Positions 54,527 through 64,000 of a stretch of 64,000 bases of DNA are shown in pieces. Every line of letters starts with the position of its first letter. Position 1 is the first letter of the stretch. The translations under genes were made by a program, and so were the position numbers. A model generated the notes under the pieces. It saw only the letters and a program-made list of their open reading frames with translations, made no database searches and had not been told where the DNA came from. The stretch is from Polycyclovorans sp002706265 (lineage in GTDB: Bacteria > Pseudomonadota > Gammaproteobacteria > Nevskiales > Nevskiaceae): positions 62,001-126,000 of the forward strand of contig CAXBBM010000007.1 of the NCBI GenBank assembly GCA_963973915.1, given 5' to 3'.

Positions 54527-57124
54527 TCAGGCGGCCTTCTCGGAGGCCAGAAAATCCACCGCGAAGCGTTGCAGCACACCACCGGCCTGGTACACCGAGA
54601 CCTCTTCGTTGGAGTCGAGCCGGCAGATCATGGGCACCTCGACGCGCTCCCCGTTCTTGCGGGTGATGACCAGCGTCATGGTTGCGCGCGGCGCCAATGT
54701 GCCTTCCACATCAAAGGTTTCGGTGCCGTCGATGCCCAGCGTCAGCCGCGTGGTGCCGGGCTGGAATTCCAGCGGCAGCACGCCCATGCCGATGAGATTG
54801 GTGCGGTGGATGCGTTCAAAGCCCTCGGCAGCGATCACCTCAACGCCGGCCAGACGCACGCCCTTCGCCGCCCAGTCGCGCGAGCTGCCTTGCCCGTAGT
54901 CGGCCCCGGCGATGATGATCAGCGGCTGCTTGCGCTGCAGGTAGGTTTCGATGGCTTCCCACATGCGCACGACCTGCCCTTCCGGCTCGATGCGCGCCAG
55001 CGAACCCTGCTTGACCTTGCCATCGACCACCGCCATTTCGTTGATGAGCTTGGGGTTGGCAAAGGTGGCGCGCTGCGCGGTGAGGTGGTCGCCGCGGTGG
55101 GTGGCGTAGGAATTGAAGTCTTCTTCCGGCACGCCCATCTTGTGCAGGTACTCGCCGGCGGCGCTGTCCATCATGATGGCGTTGGAGGGCGACAGGTGAT
55201 CGGTGGTGATGTTGTCGGGCAGCACCGCCAGCGGGCGCATGCCCTTGAGCGTGCGCTCGCCGGCCAGCGCGCCCTCCCAGTACGGCGGCCGGCGGATGTA
55301 GGTGCTCATCTCGCGCCAGGCGTACAGCGGGCTGATGTGCGCGCCGTCGTCGGCCTCCTTGCGGAACATCGGCTCGTAGACGGCGCGGAACTGGGTGGGG
55401 TTGACGCATTTGGCCACCACTTCATCGATCTCGGCGTCAGACGGCCACAGGTCTTTGAGGGTGACCGGCTTGCCGTCTCGGTCGGTGCCCAGCACGTCTT
55501 TTTCGATGTCGAAACGCACCGTGCCGGCAATGGCATAGGCCACCACCAGCGGCGGGCTGGCGAGAAACGCCTGCTTGGCATAGGGGTGAATTCGACCGTC
55601 GAAGTTGCGGTTGCCGCTGAGGACGGCGGTGGCGTACAGGTCGCGGTCGATGATTTCCTGCTGGATCTTCGGGTCCAGCGCGCCGCTCATGCCGTTGCAG
55701 GTGGTGCAGGCGAAGGCGACGATGCCGAAGCCGAGTTGTTCCAGCTCGGTGAGCAGCCGGGCTTCGTTGAGATAGCTTTCGACCACCTTGGAGCCGGGCG
55801 CCAGCGAGGATTTCACCCACGGCTTGCGGGCAAGGCCCGCGCGGTTGGCATTGCGCGCCAGCAGGCCGGCGGCGATCACGTTGCGTGGATTCGAGGTGTT
55901 GGTACAGCTGGTGATGGCGGCGATGATGACCGCACCGTCCGGCATCTGGCCGTCGGCGGGCGGCGCCCACTGGGCGGCAATGCCACGCGCGGCGAGATCG
56001 GAGGTGGGCAGGCGCTTGTGCGGGTTCGACGGCCCGGCCATGTTGCGGACCACGGTGGAAAGGTCGAACTTCAACACCCGCTCGTATTCCGCCGTTTTCA
56101 GCGCGTCGGCCCACAGCCCGCAGTGCCGGGCATAGGTTTCGACCAGCTTCACCTGCTCGTCGCTGCGGCCGGTGAGGTTGAGATAGTCCAGCGTGTTCTG
56201 GTCGATGAAGAACATCGCTGCGGTGGCGCCGTATTCCGGCGCCATGTTGGAGATGGTGGCGCGATCGCCCAGGGTGAGCGCCGCCGCGCCGACACCGTAA
56301 AACTCCAGATAGGCGCCGACGACCTTCGATTGCCGCAGAAACTCGGTCAGCGCCAGCACCACGTCGGTGGCGGTAATGCCTTCGGCGGGCTTGCCGGACA
56401 GCTCCACGCCAACGATGTCGGGCAGGCGCATCCACGACGCGCGCCCGAGCATCACGTTTTCGGCTTCCAGGCCCCCCACCCCGACGGCGATGACGCCGAG
56501 CGCATCGACATGAGGGGTGTGGCTGTCGGTGCCCACGCAGGTGTCGGGGAAGGCGACGCCGTCGGCCGTGTAGATCACCGGGCTCATTCGCTCCAGGTTG
56601 ATCTGATGCATGATCCCGTTGCCTGGCGGGATCACGTCAACGTTGTGAAACGCCTTCTTGGTCCAGTTGATGAAGTGGAAGCGGTCGTCATTGCGCCGGT
56701 CTTCCACGGCGCGGTTCTTGGCGAACGCGTCCTTTTCAAAACCGCCGTGCTCCACCGCCAGCGAGTGATCGACGATCAACTGCACCGGCACGACGGGATT
56801 GACCTTGGCCGGATCACCGCCCATGTCGGCAATCGCGTCGCGCAGACCGGCAAGGTCGACGAGGGCGGTCTGCCCGAGGATGTCGTGGCACACCACCCGC
56901 GCCGGAAACCACGGAAAGTCCAGATCACGCTTGCGCTCGATCAACTGCCCCAGCCACGCCTCGACCATTGCCGGATCGCCCTTGCGGACGATGTTTTCCG
57001 CATAGACCCGGGAGGTGTACGGCAGCTTGGCCCAGGCGCCGGGCTCGAGGGCGTCAACCGCCTCGCGCGCGTCGAAATAGTCGAGTTGGGTGCCGGGTAG
57101 ATTTTTGCGGTGCGCGGTGTTCAT
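54527..57124 (-). CDS. acnD: Fe/S-dependent 2-methylisocitrate dehydratase AcnD
   Basis: An 865-residue aconitase-superfamily enzyme from ATG 57124 (MNTAHRKNLPGTQLDYFDAR). It has PVQLIVDHSLAVEHGG, GIMHQINLERMSP, VGTDSHTPHVDALGVIAVGVGG, ITSCTNTSNPRNVIAAGLLA (first cluster Cys) and FACTTCNGMSGAL (the Cys-x2-Cys pair), then the swivelling domain with AGADYGQGSSRDWAAKG. The short N-terminus and the AcnD-type sequence, together with prpF, identify it as the methylcitrate dehydratase rather than AcnA. The in-frame extension upstream translates a palindromic repeat and is rejected. Confidence 0.95.
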   Translation of the reverse strand: MNTAHRKNLPGTQLDYFDAREAVDALEPGAWAKLPYTSRVYAENIVRKGDPAMVEAWLGQLIERKRDLDFPWFPARVVCHDILGQTALVDLAGLRDAIADMGGDPAKVNPVVPVQLIVDHSLAVEHGGFEKDAFAKNRAVEDRRNDDRFHFINWTKKAFHNVDVIPPGNGIMHQINLERMSPVIYTADGVAFPDTCVGTDSHTPHVDALGVIAVGVGGLEAENVMLGRASWMRLPDIVGVELSGKPAEGITATDVVLALTEFLRQSKVVGAYLEFYGVGAAALTLGDRATISNMAPEYGATAAMFFIDQNTLDYLNLTGRSDEQVKLVETYARHCGLWADALKTAEYERVLKFDLSTVVRNMAGPSNPHKRLPTSDLAARGIAAQWAPPADGQMPDGAVIIAAITSCTNTSNPRNVIAAGLLARNANRAGLARKPWVKSSLAPGSKVVESYLNEARLLTELEQLGFGIVAFACTTCNGMSGALDPKIQQEIIDRDLYATAVLSGNRNFDGRIHPYAKQAFLASPPLVVAYAIAGTVRFDIEKDVLGTDRDGKPVTLKDLWPSDAEIDEVVAKCVNPTQFRAVYEPMFRKEADDGAHISPLYAWREMSTYIRRPPYWEGALAGERTLKGMRPLAVLPDNITTDHLSPSNAIMMDSAAGEYLHKMGVPEEDFNSYATHRGDHLTAQRATFANPKLINEMAVVDGKVKQGSLARIEPEGQVVRMWEAIETYLQRKQPLIIIAGADYGQGSSRDWAAKGVRLAGVEVIAAEGFERIHRTNLIGMGVLPLEFQPGTTRLTLGIDGTETFDVEGTLAPRATMTLVITRKNGERVEVPMICRLDSNEEVSVYQAGGVLQRFAVDFLASEKAA

Positions 57125-57142
57125 GGGAAATTTCTCTTGTTC

Positions 57143-57170
57143 CGTCATTCCCGCGAAAGCGGGAATCCAG
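57143..57170 (+). repeat. REP-like palindromic element (copy 1)
   Basis: An 8-bp stem ATTCCCGC-GAAA-GCGGGAAT followed by CCAG. It is the familiar dispersed bacterial element whose translation gives WIPAFAGM. It lies between acnD and the GIY-YIG pseudogene. Copy 2 at 57472-57498 is in inverted orientation with one loop mismatch. Confidence 0.85.
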
Positions 57171-57177
57171 TGATCCT

Positions 57178-57459
57178 GCAATCGGGTCGTAGAGGTCGAG
57201 CCATTGCGGGTTCTCTTTTTCGATCAACTTAAGCTTCCAACTGCGATTCCATTTCTTGATCTGTTTCTCTCGGAGAATGGCCGCTGAGGGATTCTCGGCC
57301 GCTTCGAACCAGACCAGCCGATGGGTTCTACAGCGCTTGGTGAACCCATCGGCGAGGCCATATTCTGTGTTCCCAGACGCGGCGAACGAGGTCGCTGGTC
57401 GCCCCTACATAAAGCGTTCCATTACGTTTGCTGGCCAAAAGATAAACGTCGTAACTCAT
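57178..57459 (-). pseudogene. GIY-YIG endonuclease gene (YhbQ/URI-like), frameshifted
   Basis: Reading leftward from ATG 57459: MSYDVYLLASKRNGTLYVG, then TSDLVRRVWEHR, which is the GIY-YIG core (YLL..NGTLYVG replaces GIY/YIG). About one extra base near 57360-57366 then breaks the frame and leads to a stop. In the other frame the family continues: NGLADGFTKR, HRLVWFEAAENPSAAILREK, QIKKWNRSWKLKLIEKENP and WLDLYD. An intact gene would encode about 95 residues. The homologous frame has no stop of its own and runs into the flanking repeat and acnD. The pseudogene is bracketed by two inverted palindromic elements and interrupts the prp operon. Confidence 0.85.
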
Positions 57460-57471
57460 TTGTAGGGCCTT

Positions 57472-57498
57472 CTGGATTCCCGCTTCCGCGGGAATGAC
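57472..57498 (-). repeat. REP-like palindromic element (copy 2, inverted)
   Basis: GATTCCCGC-TTCC-GCGGGAATGAC; the reverse complement of copy 1 apart from single-base changes. It lies 32 bp after prpC, so prpC mRNA can fold here. Confidence 0.85.
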
Positions 57499-57530
57499 AC
57501 TGAAGGGTTGTTGCGGGTTGTGAAAGTCCG

Positions 57531-58766
57531 TTACTTGCGCTTGCCAATCGGCACAAACTTAAGGTTCTCAGGGCCGGTGTAGTTGGCCGACGGACGAATG
57601 ATCTTGCCGTCGATGCGCTGTTCAATGATGTGCGCGCTCCAGCCGGCGGTGCGGGCGATCACGAACAGGGGCGTAAACATGGCCGTGGGCACCCCCATCA
57701 TGTGGTAGCTGACGGCGCTGAACCAGTCGAGGTTGGGGAACATTTTCTTGATGTCCCACATCACCGTTTCCAGCCGCTCGGCAATGTCGAACATCTTCAT
57801 GTTGCCTTCTTCCTTCGACAGGTCGCGGGCCACTTCCTTGATCACCTTGTTGCGCGGATCGCTGACCGTGTACACCGGGTGGCCAAAGCCGATGACCACT
57901 TCCTTTTTCTCGACGCGGGCCTTGATGTCGGCCTCGGCCTCGTCAGGGCTGTCATAGCGCTTCTGGATCTCGAAGGCCACTTCGTTGGCGCCGCCGTGCT
58001 TGGGCCCGCGCAGCGCGCCGATGCCGCCGCAGATGGCCGAGTACATGTCGGAGCCGGTGCCGGCGACCACCCGCGAGGTGAAGGTGCTGGCGTTGAACTC
58101 ATGCTCGGCGTACAGCACCAGCGAGGTGTGCATGGCCTTGACCCACGAATCGCGCGGCTTTTCCTGATGCAGCAGGTGCAGGAAATGCCCGCCGATGGAG
58201 TCGTCGTCGGTCTCCACGTCGATGTAATTGCCATTGAAGGCGAAGTGATACCAGTACAGCAGCATCGAGCCGAGGCTGGCCATCAGCTTGTCGGCGATGT
58301 CGCGCGCGCCGGGGTGGTTGTGGTCGTCCTTCTCGGGCAGCACACAGCCCAGCACCGACACGCCGGTGCGCATCACGTCCATGGGGTGCGCCGAGGGCGG
58401 CAGTTGCTCCAGCGCGGCTTTCACCGCGGCGGGCAGGCCGCGCAGCGCCTTCAGCCTGGCCTTGTAGGCCTTCAGTTCAGCGGCGGTGGGCAGCTTGCCG
58501 TGCACCAGCAGGTGGGCGATTTCCTCGAACTCGCAGGTGGTGGCGACATCGAGAATGTCGTAGCCGCGATAGTGCAGGTCGTTGCCGGTTTTGCCGACGG
58601 TGCACAGAGCGGTATTGCCGGCCGCAGTGCCGCTCAGCGCGACCGACTTCTTCGGCTTGAAGCCGGGGGTGGGCGCTGCCTCGGTCGCCGCTGCTGCGGC
58701 AGGTGCCGCCTCGGCTTTTGCGGGCGACTTGGCTTTGGCGGCGGCCTTGGGGGGGGTCTTGCTCAT
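57531..58766 (-). CDS. prpC: 2-methylcitrate synthase PrpC
   Basis: A 411-residue citrate synthase-family enzyme from ATG 58766 (AAGGAGAG upstream), condensing propionyl-CoA and oxaloacetate. Core motifs: SGTAAGNTALCTVGKTGNDL, YRGYDILDVA, LPPSAHPMDVMRTGVSVLG, AEHEFNASTFTSRVVAGTGSD, HGGANEVAFE, IGFGHPVYTVSDPRNKVIK and ARTAGWSAHIIEQR. It has an extra N-terminal stretch of about 45 residues rich in Ala, Lys and Pro before the usual start (KKSVALSGTAAG), not seen in typical PrpC. A second in-frame ATG is not available within that stretch. Confidence 0.95.
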   Translation of the reverse strand: MSKTPPKAAAKAKSPAKAEAAPAAAAATEAAPTPGFKPKKSVALSGTAAGNTALCTVGKTGNDLHYRGYDILDVATTCEFEEIAHLLVHGKLPTAAELKAYKARLKALRGLPAAVKAALEQLPPSAHPMDVMRTGVSVLGCVLPEKDDHNHPGARDIADKLMASLGSMLLYWYHFAFNGNYIDVETDDDSIGGHFLHLLHQEKPRDSWVKAMHTSLVLYAEHEFNASTFTSRVVAGTGSDMYSAICGGIGALRGPKHGGANEVAFEIQKRYDSPDEAEADIKARVEKKEVVIGFGHPVYTVSDPRNKVIKEVARDLSKEEGNMKMFDIAERLETVMWDIKKMFPNLDWFSAVSYHMMGVPTAMFTPLFVIARTAGWSAHIIEQRIDGKIIRPSANYTGPENLKFVPIGKRK

Positions 58767-58833
58767 GCGTCTCTCCTTGGGCAGGGCGGGCTGATCCCGC
58801 CATCGCGATTCGGCGGCCTCGGCCGCCCTGGGG

Positions 58834-59718
58834 TCACTTCTTTTTGCTGGCGAACAACGCGTCAAGCTTGTTTTCGAACGCGTGATAGCCGATGGCCTCG
58901 TACAGCTCGGCGCGCGTCTGCATCGTGTCGATGACATTCTTCTGATGCCCGTCGCGGCGCACCGCAGTGTAGACCGCCTCGGCGGCCTTGTTGGCGGCGC
59001 GGAAGGCGCTCAGCGGATACAGCTGGATGCTGACGCCCACCGAGGCCAGCTCTTCCCGCGTGAACAGCGGGGTGGCGCCAAATTCGGTGATGTTGGCCAG
59101 CACCGGCACCTTCAGCGCGTCGACGAATTTCTGGTAGGTGGGCAGGTCGTACGCGGCCTCGGCGAAGATGGCGTCGGCCCCGGCTTCGGCGCAGGCAATG
59201 GCACGCTCGATGGCGGCATCGACGCCATCGACCTGAATCGCATCCGTCCGCGCGATCAGGAAAAAGTCGGGGTCGGTCCTGGCGTCGGCCGCGGCCTTGA
59301 CCCGGTCCACCATTTCCGCCTGCGACACGATCTCCTTGCCGGGGCGATGACCGCAGCGCTTGGCGCCCACCTGGTCTTCGAGGTGACAGGCTGCGGCGCC
59401 CGCCTTGATCAGGCTCTTGATCGTGCGTTCGATATTGAACGCGCTGGCGCCGAAACCGGTGTCGATATCGACCAGCAGCGGCAGGTCGCAGACATCGGTG
59501 ATGCGGCGGGTGTCGGTGAGCACGTCATCCAGGGTGTTGATGCCCAGGTCGGGCAGTCCCAGCGAGCCGGCCGCCACGCCGCCTCCGGAAAGATAGATGG
59601 CCTTGAAACCGGCACGTTTCGCCAGCAGGGCGTGGTTGGCGTTGATGGCGCCGATCACCTGCAAAGGCTTTTCAGCGGCAAGGGCAGCGCGAAACCGGGC
59701 GCCGGCGGAAGCAGTCAT
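58834..59718 (-). CDS. prpB: methylisocitrate lyase PrpB
   Basis: A 294-residue PEP-mutase/isocitrate lyase-family enzyme from ATG 59718 (AGGAG upstream). It cleaves 2-methylisocitrate to pyruvate and succinate. AIYLSGGGVAAGSLGLPDLG, LVDIDTGFGASAFNIERT, the signature KRCGHRPGKEIV, FLIARTDA and FGATPLFTREEL are diagnostic. It is the first gene of the operon and follows a sigma-54-like promoter. The open frame upstream crosses the control region and is rejected. Confidence 0.97.
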   Translation of the reverse strand: MTASAGARFRAALAAEKPLQVIGAINANHALLAKRAGFKAIYLSGGGVAAGSLGLPDLGINTLDDVLTDTRRITDVCDLPLLVDIDTGFGASAFNIERTIKSLIKAGAAACHLEDQVGAKRCGHRPGKEIVSQAEMVDRVKAAADARTDPDFFLIARTDAIQVDGVDAAIERAIACAEAGADAIFAEAAYDLPTYQKFVDALKVPVLANITEFGATPLFTREELASVGVSIQLYPLSAFRAANKAAEAVYTAVRRDGHQKNVIDTMQTRAELYEAIGYHAFENKLDALFASKKK

Positions 59719-59753
59719 GGTGCGCTCCTGCAAGGAATAGGACGACGATGCTA

Positions 59754-59769
59754 CCCAATTCCCATGCCA
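59754..59769 (-). promoter_or_regulatory. sigma-54-like promoter for prpB
   Basis: On the minus strand TGGCATGGGAATTGGG matches the -24/-12 consensus TGGCACG-N4-TTGCW except T for C and G for C. It ends about 35 bp upstream of prpB. The divergent gene encodes a sigma-54 activator, which supports the call. Confidence 0.65.
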
Positions 59770-59845
59770 CCCCGCGCGTTTGTCAACAAGCGATGCAGAA
59801 TCAACGGGATGCAGGCGCAAGGGACGCACGCGGACCGATGCCGAT

Positions 59846-59869
59846 GTTTCATCCGTTTCATAATGAAAC
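59846..59869. promoter_or_regulatory. GTTTCAT palindrome and extra half-site, candidate PrpR operator
   Basis: GTTTCAT-A-ATGAAAC (59855-59869) is a perfect 7-1-7 inverted repeat, with a third copy GTTTCAT at 59846-59852. It ends on the base before the prpR start codon and lies about 85 bp upstream of the prpB promoter, a typical place for enhancer binding and for autorepression of prpR. Confidence 0.65.
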
Positions 59870-61423
<1,554 letters not shown>

Positions 61424-61542
61424 CGTGACGGCTGCGGTTGATCCTCCGTGCGCGGGCGTCTGTCACCCGATTGGGTCTGTCGGGCCGGGCCAAGCGCCGT
61501 ACCATCAGCGCCTTCCCCTCCATTCAACGAGCCCGAAACGCC

Positions 61543-62610
61543 ATGCTTCGAAATCTGACCGCTGCCGCATTGCTGCCCCTGGCCCTGCTCGCCGGCTGCG
61601 CGAGCGCCCCCGGCTGGATGGCCCAGCCGGGCACCGGGCGCGCGCCGGTGACCGAGTTCGGCGCCCTGGTCAGCCTCACGCCGGTGGTGCTGACCCCCGC
61701 CGAACGCAAGGCGGCGCTGAGCGGCGCCGACGTCTGGGCCTCGGGCGGCCGGTCGTGGCTGATCGCCGCCGCACCGCAGGGCAACGCGCTGCACGTGTAC
61801 GACGCGGGCAGTGGCGGGCTGCTGAAGGTGATCGCCCCCGAAGGCGAGCAGGCGTTCGACCAGCCGCATCGGGTGCACGTGATGGACGACCTGCTGCTGG
61901 TGGCCGAACGCGACAGCGGCCGCATCCACCTGTTGCAGCTTCCCGATTTCACGCCGCTGCTGCACTTTGGCGCGGGCGACGAGCCGCCGCTGCGCAGCCC
62001 GCACTCCATGTGGGGCGTGCGCATGGCCGACTGGGGCTATCACCTCTTTGTCACCGACAACTACGCCATCGAGAGCAGCAGCCAGACCCAGACCGCGCTG
62101 CGTCACCGGGTGAAGCAGTTCGCGCTGTCCAAAGGCGCGCTGGGCTGGACGGCCCGCGCCATTCGCAGCTTTGGCGCGGCCCGCGGCGACGGCCAGCTCT
62201 ACGCCGTCGACCCCATTGTGGGCGACGCCGCCGATCGCCTGCTGGCGATTGCCGACACCGACCCTCGCGACGCCCGCCGCGTCCGCGTCTACGGGGTCGA
62301 CGGCCGCTATGCCGGGCGCAGCTTTGGCGGCGGCGTGTTCCGCTCCAACATCTCCGGCCTGGCGCTGATGACCTGTGGCGATGATGGTCGCGATGGCCTG
62401 TGGCTGGCCACCGATGGCGGCCCCAACGGCCATTACCTGCACAGCTTCGACCGCGAAACCCTGGATTACCGGGCCACCTTCGCGATGCCCCCGCTGGCGG
62501 CGCAGGGCAGCCTCAGCGTTGCCGGCAATCGGCTCTACGCGGTGCTCGAAAACGGCCAGGTCGCCGGCTTCGAACTGGCCCCGCTGCGCGCGCTGCGGCC
62601 GGGCTGCTGA
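61543..62610 (+). CDS. lipoprotein with beta-propeller-like repeats
   Basis: A 355-residue protein from ATG 61543 with signal peptide and lipobox LALLAGCAS (Cys near residue 19). The mature part has repeated beta motifs of the type WLIAAAPQGNALHVYDAGSG, LLLVAERDSGRIHLLQLPDF, LYAVDPIVGDAADRLLAIAD and LWLATDGG, consistent with a propeller of NHL, phytase-like or similar kind. I do not recognise a specific enzyme. It stands between prpR and the RND pump with no clear operon link. Confidence 0.65.
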   Translation: MLRNLTAAALLPLALLAGCASAPGWMAQPGTGRAPVTEFGALVSLTPVVLTPAERKAALSGADVWASGGRSWLIAAAPQGNALHVYDAGSGGLLKVIAPEGEQAFDQPHRVHVMDDLLLVAERDSGRIHLLQLPDFTPLLHFGAGDEPPLRSPHSMWGVRMADWGYHLFVTDNYAIESSSQTQTALRHRVKQFALSKGALGWTARAIRSFGAARGDGQLYAVDPIVGDAADRLLAIADTDPRDARRVRVYGVDGRYAGRSFGGGVFRSNISGLALMTCGDDGRDGLWLATDGGPNGHYLHSFDRETLDYRATFAMPPLAAQGSLSVAGNRLYAVLENGQVAGFELAPLRALRPGC

Positions 62611-62664
62611 GGCCCGGCAGCATCCTCCCATCGACACGCCGGCACGCCGGCGCCCTGGCCGCCG

Positions 62665-64000
<1,336 letters not shown>

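Noticed and set aside
54569..57100. 843-codon open frame on the plus strand
   Set aside because: It lies antisense to acnD, whose aconitase motifs are complete. The translation is His/Gly/Arg-rich without domains, as expected opposite a high-GC gene.

Overview
The window is 64 kb of GC-rich (roughly two-thirds G+C by eye), gene-dense bacterial chromosome. Gene content (minCDE, kdtA with an LpxL-type acyltransferase, RNase PH, RecQ, and a prpB-prpC-acnD-prpF operon facing a sigma-54 dependent prpR) points to a Gram-negative gammaproteobacterium. A Nevskiales- or Xanthomonadales-like lineage is my guess, not a demonstrated assignment. I saw no rRNA, tRNA, CRISPR array or prophage. Both window edges cut a gene: a CobW-type GTPase on the left and a CusA/CzcA-type RND pump on the right.

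Layout. 1-4.4 kb: CobW GTPase, rph, sufE, and two exported proteins that share a C-terminal NTF2-like (Cds6-like) domain, one of them an L,D-transpeptidase. 4.5-18.6 kb: a surface-polysaccharide region. It has an LpxL-type acyltransferase, waaA, seven glycosyltransferase-like genes, a translationally coupled rmlA-C-D-B set (dTDP-L-rhamnose) and an fdtA-fdtC-fdtB-like set (a dTDP-3-acetamido-3,6-dideoxyhexose). No flippase, polymerase or ABC exporter is present here. 18.6-23.2 kb: a solitary metallo-beta-lactamase exonuclease, an EamA transporter, and a small HTH regulator coupled to a SulP anion transporter that ends against an IS3-family transposase remnant. 23.2-31.2 kb: trpE, rpe, purC, a small basic-tailed protein, a phasin with a well-formed promoter, recQ, a YihY-family membrane protein and a DUF4168-type protein.

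31.3-36.7 kb: a DUF3299-like lipoprotein with an ABC transporter whose permease carries a nine-fold Glu-His repeat, then minCDE and a PagL-like lipid A deacylase. 36.8-42.4 kb: thioesterase, flavodoxin-like protein, a small exported protein, nitronate monooxygenase-like enzyme, crotonase and acyl-CoA ligase, suggesting fatty or aromatic acid turnover. 42.6-51.8 kb: an MMPL/RND exporter, an OmpA protein with thrombospondin type 3 repeats paired with a large Ig-like lipoprotein, a second acyl-CoA ligase and an extradiol-type dioxygenase.

51.9-61.4 kb: the 2-methylcitrate operon for propionyl-CoA, read leftward: prpB, prpC, acnD, a DUF1295 membrane protein, a DedA protein, prpF. It faces prpR. 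The prpC-acnD gap holds a frameshifted GIY-YIG nuclease gene bracketed by two inverted palindromic repeats. The prpB-prpR gap holds a sigma-54-like promoter and a perfect palindrome abutting the prpR start. 61.5-64 kb: a beta-propeller-like lipoprotein and the truncated RND pump.
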